A stretch of DNA of 64,000 bases from Nitzschia putrida (taxonomy: Eukaryota > Bacillariophyta > Bacillariophyceae > Bacillariales > Bacillariaceae). The DNA lies in contig BLYE01000046.1 of NCBI GenBank assembly GCA_016586335.1, positions 124,001 to 188,000 of the forward strand, written 5' to 3'. The translations under genes were made by a program, and so were the position numbers. Positions 41,464 to 52,238 of the stretch are shown here, piece by piece (within the stretch, counting starts at the first letter, position 1; each line of letters begins with the position of its first letter). The notes below the pieces were generated by a model that made no database searches, was not told where the DNA came from, and saw only the letters and a list, made by a program, of their open reading frames with translations.

Positions 41464-42948
41464 TTATCGCGTAGTACTACCAGTAGGTTCTTGTTTCTTG
41501 ACGGCCTTGACCACCCCTACTGCCACAGTCTTTCTCATGTCACGCACTGAAAACCTACCAAGGGGAGGAAAAGCAGTAAACGTTTCGACACAGAGAGGTT
41601 TGCTGGGGACCATTTCTACCATGCAAGCATCCCCTGGTCCAACCGAGGATGGTTCCGTCTCTAAAATTTGTCCATTCGACCGGTCCATCTTTTCTTTCAG
41701 CTTGGCAAAGGTGCAAGCCACATGAGCCGTGTGGATATCAACGATAGGGCAGTATCCATTGGTAATTCTTCCGGGATGATCCATGACAATCACCTGCGCA
41801 TCAAAACTGGCTGCTCGAGCGGCGGGCTCATTGTCAGCATCCGAGGCAACATGGCCTCGACGTAGTTCCTTCATGGCAACATCTTTGCAATGGAACCCAA
41901 TGCTGTCGCCAGGCACAGCCTGTGGTAAATGTTCATGATGCATCTCAACAACATCTACCAGCGCCTCACGCCCTGTAGGAGCAAAGTGTGCTCGCATGCC
42001 AGGTTTGATAATACCAGTCTCCACTCGACCGACAGGAACTGTTCCAATACCACCTATCCTGTAGACATCTTGTAGTGGAAGGCGAAGTGGCTTTTCGGAC
42101 GGGCGTTTGGGGGGTTGTACATTGTCCAGGGCCTGAAGAAGATAGGGGCCATCATACCAAGGCATTTTGTCGGATTTTTCTGTCATGTTCTCTCCCATCC
42201 AGCCAGAAATGGGAACAAAGGGAATGTTTTGGGCCTTGTATCCCACTTTTGACAGATACGCACACGATTCCACTTTCACTTCATCATAGCGCTCTTGAGA
42301 ATATTCCACAGTGGGATCATCCATTTTATTCACAGCGACAACCATTTGTTTGACTCCAAGTGTGTATGCCAACAAAACGTGCTCTCTAGTTTGACCGTCC
42401 TTGGAAATTCCATTCTCAAATCCACCCGGGGACGCATCCAGTACCAACAAGGCCGCATCAGCTTGCGAAGCCCCCGTAATCATATTTTTGATAAAATCTC
42501 GATGCCCTGGGGCATCAATAATGGTGAATCGGTACGTGGGAGACTCAAATTTCCAAAAGGCAATATCAATCGAGATCCCTCGTTCTCGCTCAGCGGTGAG
42601 TTTATCCAAGATCCAAGCATATTTGAAAGATCCTTTTCCACTTTGTGCAGCTTCCCGTTCATGCATTTCAATCGTTCGTTGGTCAATCCCACCACATTTG
42701 TAGATCAAATGTCCTGTGGTGGTTGATTTCCTGTCAAATGAAAAAAGAGAGACGGCGTTAGAAAGGCAGAAAATATATGTAGGAGCGTGGATTCCTAGAG
42801 ATTCAGTCATCTTCCATGCAACACCAACGACATACCCAGCATCTACATGACCAATCACAACAAGAGAAATGTTGTGTTTCTCTGTTGTCATGTTATCGGT
42901 TGGGGAGGGAGCGCTTGGTTGTTTTTTGCAGTCCACGTCGTTCGTCAT
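41464..42948 (-). CDS. Translation elongation factor eEF1A-like GTPase
   Basis: Exons are complement 42836-42948 and 41464-42730, with a 105-bp intron that splits the Gly codon before the P-loop Lys, giving 459 residues. G1 reads GHVDAGKST after splicing, G3 DAPGH, and G4 NKMD. Also visible are ERERGISIDIAFWKFE, VPISGW, GTVPVGRVETG, PGRITNGYCPIVDIHTAH, MVPSKPLCVE and FPPLGRFSVRDMR. It delivers aminoacyl-tRNA to the ribosome. The sequence is somewhat divergent from typical eEF1A (for example RRGHVASDADNEPAA), so it may be a lineage-specific copy. I judged it closer to eEF1A than to the EFL type. Confidence 0.85.
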   Translation of the reverse strand: MTNDVDCKKQPSAPSPTDNMTTEKHNISLVVIGHVDAGYVVGVAWKMTESLGIHAPTYIFCLSNAVSLFSFDRKSTTTGHLIYKCGGIDQRTIEMHEREAAQSGKGSFKYAWILDKLTAERERGISIDIAFWKFESPTYRFTIIDAPGHRDFIKNMITGASQADAALLVLDASPGGFENGISKDGQTREHVLLAYTLGVKQMVVAVNKMDDPTVEYSQERYDEVKVESCAYLSKVGYKAQNIPFVPISGWMGENMTEKSDKMPWYDGPYLLQALDNVQPPKRPSEKPLRLPLQDVYRIGGIGTVPVGRVETGIIKPGMRAHFAPTGREALVDVVEMHHEHLPQAVPGDSIGFHCKDVAMKELRRGHVASDADNEPAARAASFDAQVIVMDHPGRITNGYCPIVDIHTAHVACTFAKLKEKMDRSNGQILETEPSSVGPGDACMVEMVPSKPLCVETFTAFPPLGRFSVRDMRKTVAVGVVKAVKKQEPTGSTTR

Positions 42949-43215
42949 GATGACAAAGAACCCCAACTTTTTGCCTTGGGAGAGAGAGAAGAAGTTGTCT
43001 ACGTTGCTTTTTTTAGGCTTCGGAATTCACGTGAATGGTTCACGACTTACTTGGCGCCTTGAACCGTGAATGGCGTTCATGGGATTGACCGGAGGGCTGG
43101 ACAGACGTCGTCACATAACCACCGAAAAGCGCAAAGGAAGTGTTTTTGTTCCACGACGACAACAACACATCAGCACGTCCCCGTTGTTCCTTTCCCATTT
43201 CGGACAACTACCAAA

Positions 43216-43842
43216 ATGCCCAAGGTCGGAAAGAATGCCAAGCTTCATCGAAAAGCTCGTCAAGTGGCTGCCACCAGTCCACTTGGATCACTTGCCAAAA
43301 CTGCAAAGGTAGAGGAAGCCCAGGTAGAGGAGAACGCAACAACTAATGAAGGGGAGGCCTTGAGTCGAGGTCAGCGTAAGCGAATGGCCAAGCGAGAACA
43401 ATATCTCAAGAAAGAAAAGCTCATTCTATCGACACTCCTATTGAAGAAAGAAATGGATCAGAAGCGACGTATCGATGGATTGGATGCCATTCGGAATGCC
43501 CTCATGGATACTACCAAGCAAGCTGATTCTACCGAAGACCAACAGGATGAATCGAATCCTTCGTATGGAAGCAACCGTGCCAAGCGCAATCTCGTGACCA
43601 ATGAAGTCGAACGACTAGGTCTTGTCATGCAACACCCTCAATTCCAACAAGATCCTTTTGCTACCATTCAGGAACATTTGAAGAATTCATTTGCCAACCA
43701 GCGAACCAAACTAGAGACACAATCCAAGGAACGATCGGAACAAGATCGTATCCAAGAAGAAGAAAAGAAACGACTCAAAAAGGAGCGATTAGAGGGGGTC
43801 AAGAAGAGGAACAAGAAGTACAAGCCTCGGCGGAATATTTAA
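43216..43842 (+). CDS. SLX9: SLX9-like ribosome biogenesis protein
   Basis: ATG 43216 (MPKVGKNAK) gives 208 residues; the frame is open further left without an ATG. The first third is basic with LSRGQRKRMAKREQYLKKEK. The family box near the C-terminal half reads LVTNEVERLGLVMQHPQFQQ followed by DPFATIQEHL. This corresponds to the Slx9/FAM207A signature NEV.R...V..HP.F..NP..TI.EHL. Slx9 acts in 40S precursor export with the nucleolar machinery. It ends in Lys/Arg-rich KKRNKKYKPRR. Its stop lies only 4 bp from the convergent ADAT2 stop, so the transcripts must overlap at their 3' ends. Confidence 0.8.
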   Translation: MPKVGKNAKLHRKARQVAATSPLGSLAKTAKVEEAQVEENATTNEGEALSRGQRKRMAKREQYLKKEKLILSTLLLKKEMDQKRRIDGLDAIRNALMDTTKQADSTEDQQDESNPSYGSNRAKRNLVTNEVERLGLVMQHPQFQQDPFATIQEHLKNSFANQRTKLETQSKERSEQDRIQEEEKKRLKKERLEGVKKRNKKYKPRRNI

Positions 43843-43846
43843 TTGG

Positions 43847-44731
43847 CTAATTTTCAGTTTCTTTGTCTTTTGTACAATCCGTTGTTGGTGTTGATGTTGG
43901 TGGTGCTTCTGCCGTGGTTGTCTCCACACCTTCCTTGCGTCGTCGTTTCTCGTCTGGTGCATGAATATTCTCTCGTTCATAAAAGGAGCGCAACAAATGG
44001 ATAGCCTCATCTTCCAGCACACCGGTGACAATTTCATAGCCGCCTCGTTTCTCTGTATGTGAAACTTCCAATGTTTCTGGTTCATGCAGACAGAGCAGAG
44101 AACCATTTCCTCCAAATCGATCGTTCTTGCAACCAAACACTACGCGTCGAATCCCCACCGTTGCCAAGGCGGCGGCACACATGATACAAGGTTCACAAGT
44201 CACATAGAGGGAACAATGCCGAAACAGATCCACGGTGGGTGGAAAAGGCGTGGATGATCGATCAGGACCCCTCCATCCAAATTGATTCTTCCAATGTTGC
44301 TCATCCTCTGGTGTGTTGATCCAGTGATCATCCCACAATTCTTGCCATTCTTCACTTGTCAAGTTTTGTGAGGATGCATTGGCTGCTGTTTTCCGAATGG
44401 TAAACTCCAATGGCAATCGTTGTTGGTCGGTGGATCGACCTCTGGTTAATATTCGGTCAATGGCCACTACTTCTGCATGTCGCGTGGCATCTCTGGTGGC
44501 GTTGACTTGATTTGCACCATGGGAAAGAACTACGCCAGAGTTGTTGGCGGTGGGAGGAATGGATTCCTTTTGTTCTTGAAACCAGGGGTGGGTAGGCTCC
44601 AAAACAATGACACAGCCCACTGGAACCTCCCCTAGACACAAGGCTCTTCGCGCAACCTTCAAAGCTTGTGTCATGTACAACTCATCATCGTTGTTGGATG
44701 CATCTGTATGGTTGTCCGATGAGTTCTCCAT
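43847..44731 (-). CDS. ADAT2: tRNA adenosine deaminase catalytic subunit, ADAT2/TAD2 type
   Basis: Single exon, 294 residues. It converts A34 to inosine in tRNA anticodons with ADAT3. Motifs: MTQALKVARRALCLGEVPVG, HAE at 85-87 (zinc His and catalytic Glu), TCEPCIMCAAAL (PCxxC at 181-185, zinc Cys), and GIRRVVFGCKNDRFGG. The stretch between HAE and PCxxC is about 93 residues instead of the usual 30 or so, owing to a Trp-rich insert (SEEWQELWDDHWIN, HWKNQFGW). The C-terminal tail is basic, then Thr/Pro-rich. All metal ligands are present, so activity is plausible. Confidence 0.85.
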   Translation of the reverse strand: MENSSDNHTDASNNDDELYMTQALKVARRALCLGEVPVGCVIVLEPTHPWFQEQKESIPPTANNSGVVLSHGANQVNATRDATRHAEVVAIDRILTRGRSTDQQRLPLEFTIRKTAANASSQNLTSEEWQELWDDHWINTPEDEQHWKNQFGWRGPDRSSTPFPPTVDLFRHCSLYVTCEPCIMCAAALATVGIRRVVFGCKNDRFGGNGSLLCLHEPETLEVSHTEKRGGYEIVTGVLEDEAIHLLRSFYERENIHAPDEKRRRKEGVETTTAEAPPTSTPTTDCTKDKETEN

Positions 44732-45140
44732 CGTCTACCTGTACACAATCTTCCCCCAATACTCAAAGTAATACAAGAATGTAAACGAGCAGTGATCGAA
44801 GTATGCCTATTGATTGCTAGGTTTCTTTGAAAGAGGAAGCTTGTTGGCCCTTTTGTCGTTCTCCCCGTTGTCGGTTGGGTTGTTTGGTGTGAGAGGAATG
44901 TTGTTGAATGGTTCCAAGACGGTGGTTGAAATTCCCCACTCCCCTGAAATCGAATCCCCCACATTCTGTTCCATTTGCACCTCCTTCTTGGCAAGACTGC
45001 AACTACCGACCGGGTTGTTCCTCCTACATCATCACAGCTAGAAGTTTTGCCAACCAAAGGAGAATATTCAGCAACCAATTCTATCACCAACTTCGTGCTA
45101 TCTTATAGAGTTGTGGGCTGTAGCTCTGCTAATTCAATTT
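44732..45140. other. Gap between ADAT2 and NnrU-like genes
   Basis: Frames on both strands overlap and show no domain. It contains the ADAT2 promoter. No RNA gene recognised. Confidence 0.6.
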
Positions 45141-45929
45141 TTACCGAACCATATAACGCAAGACCCACAAAGCACTGGCTCCCACCGCCAAACCGGCATT
45201 CAATGGCTTGACATCCCTTGCAAAGGCCTCCCAAGTTCCACTTCCTTGTTGACCAGAAATCATAGCCCAGAATGGGAGATTGGATGTTTGAGAATCGTAC
45301 TCGGGCGACAAACTGCCTCCCATGCCACGACGGAAACGAGAATCCGTGTGGGCTCCTCCCAAAAGTGCGACCGCCGAAGGCCCCACCCACCAAATTTGCT
45401 GTGCAAGTGTAGGCGCCAACATGGCTTGACCCAACCCAATCAATCCCAACGACCACAAACCAGGATGTCTTGTCACACGCTCCAATCCTTTCAATTCCGA
45501 AGCAGCAGCCCCAGCCTTACGATCAGAAAAATCAAAGGGGCAACGAACTTGAACCGAATTTCCCTCCAAACCTACAGGAATTTGCATCTTGGGGACAGCT
45601 TGGGAGGCCAAGAACCATCCCATGGACAAGGCCATAAATCCACCAGCGCCACGCAACATGGAAGGCCGGGCGGGCATTTGATAGGAAGGAATTTGAGCGA
45701 CAGCCTTACGAATAGTATAGTATCCGTAAGCAATCGATGCTGTGGCAGCGGTAGAGAAAGTTCCATATACAAGATGATAACGTTGGTCTCCCAATTCCGA
45801 AATCAACCAAGTTCGGTTTTCCGACAGAATGGCATTCTCGGCAATGAAAAAGGCCCATCCTCCAGCAGCGTATCGGAGGAGAGGGAGTTTCATAGAAGTT
45901 GTCGTTGCTGCGGCAGAAAGAACAGACAT
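45141..45929 (-). CDS. NnrU-like integral membrane protein
   Basis: Single exon, 262 residues, with about six hydrophobic helices. GLERVTRHPGLWSLGLIGLG fits the NnrU HP..W motif, and LGGAHTDSRFRRG parallels the S.H.D.R.RR-like loop of the family. NnrU relatives include bacterial membrane proteins of denitrification loci and the plant carotene isomerase Z-ISO. No typical diatom plastid presequence (signal plus ASAFAP) is visible, so a carotenoid role is not supported here. The conserved His may bind heme, as in Z-ISO (family knowledge). Confidence 0.65.
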   Translation of the reverse strand: MSVLSAAATTTSMKLPLLRYAAGGWAFFIAENAILSENRTWLISELGDQRYHLVYGTFSTAATASIAYGYYTIRKAVAQIPSYQMPARPSMLRGAGGFMALSMGWFLASQAVPKMQIPVGLEGNSVQVRCPFDFSDRKAGAAASELKGLERVTRHPGLWSLGLIGLGQAMLAPTLAQQIWWVGPSAVALLGGAHTDSRFRRGMGGSLSPEYDSQTSNLPFWAMISGQQGSGTWEAFARDVKPLNAGLAVGASALWVLRYMVR

Positions 45930-46383
45930 GGTGATGATTGTCTAGGGATAGTAGAAAGAATGCAAAAGTGGAGGAATGCTTGTTGTTGTTGGAACGACAC
46001 ACTGGCGAAGTGTCAAGTTATTAGACGTGGGTCGATGATCGGAATATGGTTTGTGTGTATGTGTGGCCTACGTCGTGGAGGCCGTCCGGATTCGTCACCC
46101 GGGAAGAAGATGCGCAGACAGCGAGGTGATGGAAGATATCTACAAAACTAGGCGTATGTGCTGATCCGGGTTGTTCCCAACCCAACGGCCTTGCGGGGAC
46201 GACGGACGACTCATGAAAATGTCTGCTGGCACTGGCCACTGCAACACGTTTCATTGCTGCCATTGGAGGGACCGAGTAGGAGGTGCACAACACACAAGAG
46301 ACGACCCCAAACGACGCAAAACCAAGAAGAAATCGACGTTTAGAAAATTCCTTTTCTAAACAACATAATTGCAGACTGACAAA
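45930..46383. other. Divergent gap between NnrU-like and VTT genes
   Basis: A 151-codon minus-strand frame (46021-46476) runs into the VTT gene and is not believed. The segment presumably holds both promoters. Confidence 0.6.
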
Positions 46384-47835
46384 ATGCGACGTAACGATAG
46401 CTCCAATTTGATATCGAGATCGAGTGCTCCTTCCACTGGAGGCACCGATGCCAGTATTGGTGACCATCCAATCCAAGAATCCACACGGTCACATTCGTCC
46501 ATTGTCTATGCAACGCCTGGGAAAAACAAGACTGCGAAACATACAAATAATACTCCAGTGAACACGAGTGTGGCGGCGGGAGATGCGGATCATGCCGAGG
46601 ACCAGGAAGCGCCCATGCCTTGGCTCGACTCGATCCAAGCGTCGATCGAACCGTGGGTATCCCGAGGCACCTCTATGCTCCGGACGATCCAACAACGGAT
46701 ACCAGTCAAAAAGATCAATGGGAAGAAAATCGTCATGGCAACGCTGGTATTGTTCTTTGTCGTTATTATCTTTGAGGCATTTTTTGTGGCACCAGAGGAC
46801 CGATTGCTTCAACCCGACTTTGCCGATCATTTTCTCTCGTGGGTGCAGGAGAATCCAAGTTGGGGGTTGGGTGCTATTATGCTGGTGATTGCAGCGGCGG
46901 TTGTGACCATGGTTCCAATTGGAACTCCCCTCACGTTGGGTTGTGGGTACATTTATCGCGGAGTATACGGATGGAAGTTAGGACTGGTCGTTGCCACGCT
47001 TGTTAGTATGATTGGATCTTGTCTTGGAGCCGTGGTTTGCTTTCTGTTGGGACGATACCTTATGCGGGAGACGGTGCAAAATTGGGTTCGCAAATATCCC
47101 CTCTTTGATGCCATCAATGTCGGTACGTTGTCTGTTGTTTGGACCATTATTGGAAGCCCAACCAACCGAGTCTCGCTCATCGAATCGATACTGCGTCTAT
47201 TCTGTTCACTTTGCTTTTCTAGCTGCCAAGGAGCAAGGTCTCAAAATTATGGCCATGCTATACTTGACACCAGTCATTCCATTGGGGTTGGTTAGCTACA
47301 TGTGCGGGACGACATCAATGAATATCTATGCGTTTGCTGGTGCCAAAGTCTTTTCTTTGCCCCTATATTTGATCTACACCTTCATCGGCGCTTCTGCCCA
47401 TTCCTTTCTCAAACGAGGGCAAGGCCAGGATAGTTCCAATGCGGAACAAGCACCTCTGGATATTTCGGAACAAGCTAAACAACTGGAAGAGAATGAATTC
47501 TTGATTGTCTCAGGAATCCTACTCAGTATGGTCATGATGACGCTCCTCACACGGCATATTCGAAAGGAACTAATGAAGGTATGTGACGTCGGTGTTTGAG
47601 TTTGAAGGCTATCCTATGATGTTGGCCAATCATATCCTAAATCCTAACTTGGGATTGCGTCGACGCTCTATTTCAGATCTTGGAACAACAAAAGAAGGAT
47701 AAACCAGGGGAGGATGACAGCACGCGGGATGAAGACGTGGCCACTGGCGGCGACGATGGTACCGTGGACGACGTGGGGGTAGAGATGGGTTTGACTGCCA
47801 GACGACGGGGTGCCAAGTCCGAAATGAATGACTAG
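46384..47835 (+). CDS. VTT/SNARE-associated (TVP38/TMEM64, DedA-like) membrane protein
   Basis: Exons run 46384-47122, 47223-47578 and 47677-47835; introns of 100 and 98 bp, phases 1 and 0; 417 residues. The first 115 residues are polar. Helices follow from about 122. The VTT core reads AAAVVTMVPIGTPLTLGCGY, IYRGVYGWKLGLVVATLVS, GSCLGAVVCFLLGRYL, then LTPVIPLGLVSYMCGTTSM and YLIYTFIGASAH. VTT proteins include lipid scramblases (TMEM41B/VMP1) and TVP38 of the Golgi. The C-terminal tail is acidic and soluble. The substrate is not evident. Splice phases are confirmed by the continuous motif INV-AAKEQGLKIMAML. Confidence 0.82.
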
Positions 47836-48675
47836 AGTATTACTACTCGTCGTAGCAGCCCTTCTTGCCTTGTTTTCATCCAAGCTCAAATAATATCATT
47901 CCATACCGCTGATATACTATCTGCCTTTCAAGAAATGAAAAATGCTTATGTTGTTTAAAGTGACGGGTGGTTCTTACACTCTACTGAACTGAAGTTCAAC
48001 TGCAGTTACCTTCTTGTGTCAGATGCTTTTGCTAAAACGCTAGTTCACTACTACTCGTCGGCGACAGGGTTTGATTGAATGAATGACACCTTGGGTCCTT
48101 TTCTGGGATTCAGTCTTACTAACATTTTTGTGCAGGCGTGTGTGTTGTTGTATGCACCTCGGAAATGTAGTGGCCGGTGTTGTCAACCGTCACGTTAATC
48201 TTAATAAGCAACGATTACAAGCAGTCTTTTCACGTCTCAATGGGGAGTCGACCTGCGCCCGCCAAACAAGATCGACATGGAGGACGTTCATTGGTTGTGC
48301 CACCCAACGTGGCAAGTTTGGTTGGTTTGCTGTTTTTTGTTTGCAGTGGTCGGAACAACCGTTTTGTTCCTCCACTTGCAGAACGTGGTGTCACGCTTGG
48401 TAATTAACACTCGGAGAAAGGTGGTACCCAAAGTACTGCGAAAAAGTGTCTCTCTCGCGAACCCTGCCCTATTTGTAGCTGAGCGGCGTAGGCGACGTCC
48501 AATGAACGAGCAGTGTCCCAACGGGTTTGTCGTCTTTGGACCCGAAGCGTAGGCCCCATCCGTGCTCCACACAATTCCAACAAACAAAAAAACGTTGAAA
48601 CCGAGCCCAGTTGTCACATACCAGTACCACTCTTGGAGTGCCAACCACCAAACAACAACTTAAGCTACTACCAAA
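47836..48675. other. Intergenic stretch upstream of kinase 1
   Basis: Contains overlapping short frames at 48083-48552. Best is an ATG frame at 48240-48407. No RNA gene seen. Confidence 0.5.
48240..48407 (+). CDS. Doubtful 55-residue protein with one hydrophobic segment
   Basis: ATG to TAA, beginning MGSRPAPAKQDRHGGRSLVV and carrying one short hydrophobic stretch (VASLVGLLFFVC). An alternative frame starting at 48277 also encodes a hydrophobic segment. The region could be one small intron-containing gene, but I cannot settle its structure. Confidence 0.25.
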   Translation: MGSRPAPAKQDRHGGRSLVVPPNVASLVGLLFFVCSGRNNRFVPPLAERGVTLGN

Positions 48676-50304
48676 ATGACGGCCCCAGACAGCCGAAACG
48701 GGGACTACGATGTCGAGAATGCATCCACCGAGTCCACCAACATTGACGACCATCACTCTGAGCTCAAGAGAAGGACGATTGATGGCCATCCGGAAGAGCA
48801 GTTAATCAGACGTGCCAAGGCGATTGTGGAAGACAGAACCAAGGAATGGGAGAATGCCAACCAACAAGCAGAGGAGCGTATTCCACGATTCCGACGAGAT
48901 GGTAAGCAACAAGCAGGTTGGATGGATTGTGTTGATTTTGCCGTTAGACGCGTCTAACAGTCACTGGTATCGGTCCCATCACTTTGGCGAATGCAGAAAT
49001 CAAGTTGGGAGCGCTTCTGGGCAAGGGAGGCTTCTTCGCCGTCAATGATATCCAATCTATTAGACTAATCGCTCGTGAGGATGAAGAGGAGGATGCTAAC
49101 GATGATGATCACGAAAACCACCACCACGATGAAGACTACATTCAACGAGTGGTACAGGACCGAAAGTTTATGCAAAAGTATTGTATCCGCAACGGACATG
49201 ACTGTCGATACGCTCTCAAAACTATGCAAGATGTTTGTCGATCGGATTGTGGTATGTTCATCAACACTGTGGCTGATCTTGCCATTGAGTTCAAGTTCCT
49301 GGCTGCCGTTCGTCACCCAAACATTCTCAAGATGAGAGCCGTTTCGGAGGACATCTACTCTGCTGATGCTTTCTTGGTATTGGACAAGATTTATGATACC
49401 TTGGAGGATCGTATCGGTACATGGAAGAAGCATAATGAGAGTGGATTCACTCGGCTATTTGACTTTCAAAAGAAGAAGGAAAAGGAGTTCTTGGCCAAGA
49501 GATTGCTCGTGGCCTATGATATTGCTAGCGCCTTGGCGTACCTCCATGATGTCAAGTAAGTTGGAGAGGTTTTATTGTCTCGGTTTTGGCTTTGTGGCCT
49601 TGCTTACACCCATTTTTCTCTTTGAAACAGCATTATGTACCGTGACTTGAAGCCAAGCAATGTGGGTTTTGGTAAGTATAGTTAGAGACTTCAATGACTT
49701 CTCCTTGTCCCTTGCCAGTCCCAGCTCACAGAATCTCTCTCTTCTCTTTCTTAGATGTTCGAGACGATGCCAAATTGTTTGACTTTGGCCTTGCTACCGA
49801 ATTCAACCCAGATAAGATTAGAAACCCTGCGTATAAGTTGACAGGCGACACTGGAACCATTCGCTTCATGGCCCCTGAAGGTATGTTTGTCCCAAGTGTT
49901 ACACCTATGTCCTTTGTTGTTGATAAGCACATGTCTCACTAGTTCTTGTTGCAGTCGCCTTGTGTCAACCATATACGGAGAGTGCAGATGTTTATTCGTT
50001 CGGTGTTTTGCTATGGCAGATTTGCCAACTTGAGGCCCCCTTCCACAAGCTTAGCGACGAAGCAGTGGAAAGGAAGGTCATCCATCTTGGTGCACGACCA
50101 AAGATTGACCCCCATTGGCCCAGTGCTATTCGTAGATTGTTGCAGGACTGCTTCGCGAGCAGCCCACGTCGTCCACCCATGAGTGTTGTGTGTACCGTGC
50201 TTCGCCACGAGATCAGCCAACTTACCCCCAAAGAGTTAGTAGACGAGGACGACCTCATGGACAGCACTCGAAGTGCTATGTCATTGCGCTATATCTCAGC
50301 CTAA
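48676..50304 (+). CDS. Protein kinase with a YRD catalytic loop, copy 1
   Basis: Five exons: 48676-48901, 48997-49555, 49631-49671, 49755-49880, 49955-50304 (433 residues, introns 74-95 bp). A 75-residue N-terminal helix-rich part ends in ERIPRFRRDG. The kinase domain has the Gly loop LLGKGGFFAV, a long acidic/His insert, the lysine in RYALKTM, RHPNILKMRA, the catalytic loop YRDLKPSN (Tyr replaces His of HRD), FDFGLA, FMAPE and ADVYSFGVLLWQI. Key Lys, Asp and DFG are kept, so it should be active. It resembles TKL/receptor-like kinases but has no ectodomain or membrane helix. A convergent paralog lies at 50726-52238. Confidence 0.85.
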
Positions 50305-50725
50305 TGATAGTGAAGAATTTTGAACTATGATTTTGCTCACTACTTTTTATTCAGTGTATTTTCTAGGTCATCGCGCCCAAGGCTTCATCCATCCCTTCGT
50401 CGACGATCCAAAATCCCAGTGCTTGTCAAGCTTCTGGTTGTTTGTGCTCTAGTAGCTATGATCATGTGCAGACTATGGATGGGTTCATTCCCACCGTTCC
50501 TAGTGCCGTGGATGGTATTCTTAAACGAGCAGGAGACAATACAACATTGATTCTAACGTTTTGACATTCGTGACAACTTCTGGGGCGTCCCAATTATAGC
50601 AACAAGGTCTTTTTCTCTCAAGATGTCAATCTCATCCAAGGTTGAGGAGATCCTATCATCATCACAATACTATTTGGCTTGGGACCGACACTCCGAGAAA
50701 CAAGAATGGTGGAAGGTTCTGCAAA
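50305..50725. other. Convergent gap between the two kinases
   Basis: Only short frames. Each kinase's 3' UTR must lie here. Confidence 0.6.
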
Positions 50726-52238
50726 CTACTGAGCTGCAGAAAGAGTACTTTTCCGGGAGGCATCCATTTCCTCATACGCTTCTCCCGACATTTTCCCGAT
50801 AACTCCTCGAATAATCTCACAAACATCCCGCATACTAGGTCGCTTGGGATTGCCCACAAAGCACTGTCGAAGGAGATCACAAATTTCGTGATCCCACTTG
50901 GGATTCATCTTTGGCCTGACACCTTGCTTTTGTACTTTGGTCTCAATCATCTTAATAGTGAATCCGTCATATGGTGTTTCAATCTCTAGAATCTGCCAAC
51001 ACAGAATAGCGAATGAATAGGTATCGACCGTTTCATTGTAGGACAAATTTTGGCCCACTGCAGAGTATAGCAACAAATAGAGAAGTGGTGAGGCACACGT
51101 TGCTGCCACAAATGTGTTTCTCAATCAACTCAACTCAATTCAAACCAAACCTACCTTCTGGAGCCATGTATCGGAGCGAACCTGTATCACCAGTGAGCTT
51201 GTAGGTACCATCATCCAATCGGTCCTTAATGTGAAGTTCCTTGGCCAATCCAAAGTCAAACACCTTGATGTCACCGCGAACGTCAAATCCCAAGTTTTCG
51301 GGCTTCAGATCGCGGTACACGATACTGAAAATTGAAATAAGACACAGCAGCAGCCTGTGAGGTACAAAAATTCTCATAACATGTACACACCAACAGGTGG
51401 AGCACTACTTACGACATCTCATGAAGATAGTTGAGGGCACAAGCAATATCGTAGGCAACGGCCAAACGCTCCAACCAAAAAGCCGTGGTTTTTTTGCCTC
51501 CAACATCGAGCAACTTCTTCAAACCACCACCCTTTCGCTTCTTCCACTTTCGCAATCTATCAGGCAAGATATCATACAATCGGTCCAAGACGATGAAATA
51601 AGTGGGACTGATGGGTTCACCTGCTTCGACGGCTCGCATTTTGATAATATTGGGGTGACGAATGACAGCAAGAAACCTGGCTTCCAACGCCAAATCCACA
51701 AGCGCATTAATGTAAATTTGTGGATCATCCCTGGATGTTTTCTTCATTTGCTTGATAGCATAACGATAGTCCTTGCCTTGTCGAATAAAATGACTGGCCA
51801 TGAAGGTTCTGTCTTGGACGACATTGTGAATAAAATGTTCATCATCATGCTTTACAGCTGGACCCTCTTGTGTGTCCTTTGTCTTGAGTGTAATATTGTT
51901 GATTTCACTGACAATACCGAACCCTCCTTTTCCAAGGACTTGACCAATGTTCAATTCTGACAAACGTGGACCGAAATGTGAGCAAAAGAAGAATGACTAA
52001 ATTCGCAACAACAGCAACAATAACGCAGAATACTTCGAGATCCATCGATGATTTCAGGATCTCAACACGAAACCAACATGTCAACTCTCCGAGTCGTACC
52101 ATCCATTTCAAACCTTGGAATCCGGGCTTCAGCCTCGACGTCGAGCAAAGTCGTCCCCTCGGTCTTCTTCACCAACAAGTCCTTGGCAACCTTGATGAGG
52201 TGCCTCTCTGTATATTCCCCAATCAAATCGGAAGACAT
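50726..52238 (-). CDS. Protein kinase with a YRD catalytic loop, copy 2
   Basis: Four exons on the complement: 52100-52238, 51413-51956, 51155-51324, 50726-51057 (394 residues). The first exon encodes a 46-residue part ending in ARIPRFEMDG, matching ERIPRFRRDG of copy 1, and is spliced at the same phase. Motifs: VLGKGGFGIVSE, RYAIKQM, RHPNIIKMRA, VYRDLKPEN, FDFGLAKE, RYMAPE and YSFAILCWQILE. Three introns match copy 1 in position and phase. Copy 1 has one more, between the GF and DVR residues after the catalytic loop. All catalytic residues are present except the HRD His (Tyr). Substrate unknown. Confidence 0.85.

Noticed and set aside
42731..42835. Reading the eEF1A gene as an uninterrupted frame
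   Set aside because: The 35 residues in the P-loop have no counterpart in any eEF1A, and splice signals bracket them exactly.
46021..46476. 151-codon minus-strand frame in the NnrU/VTT gap
   Set aside because: Runs into the VTT first exon and has no recognisable content.
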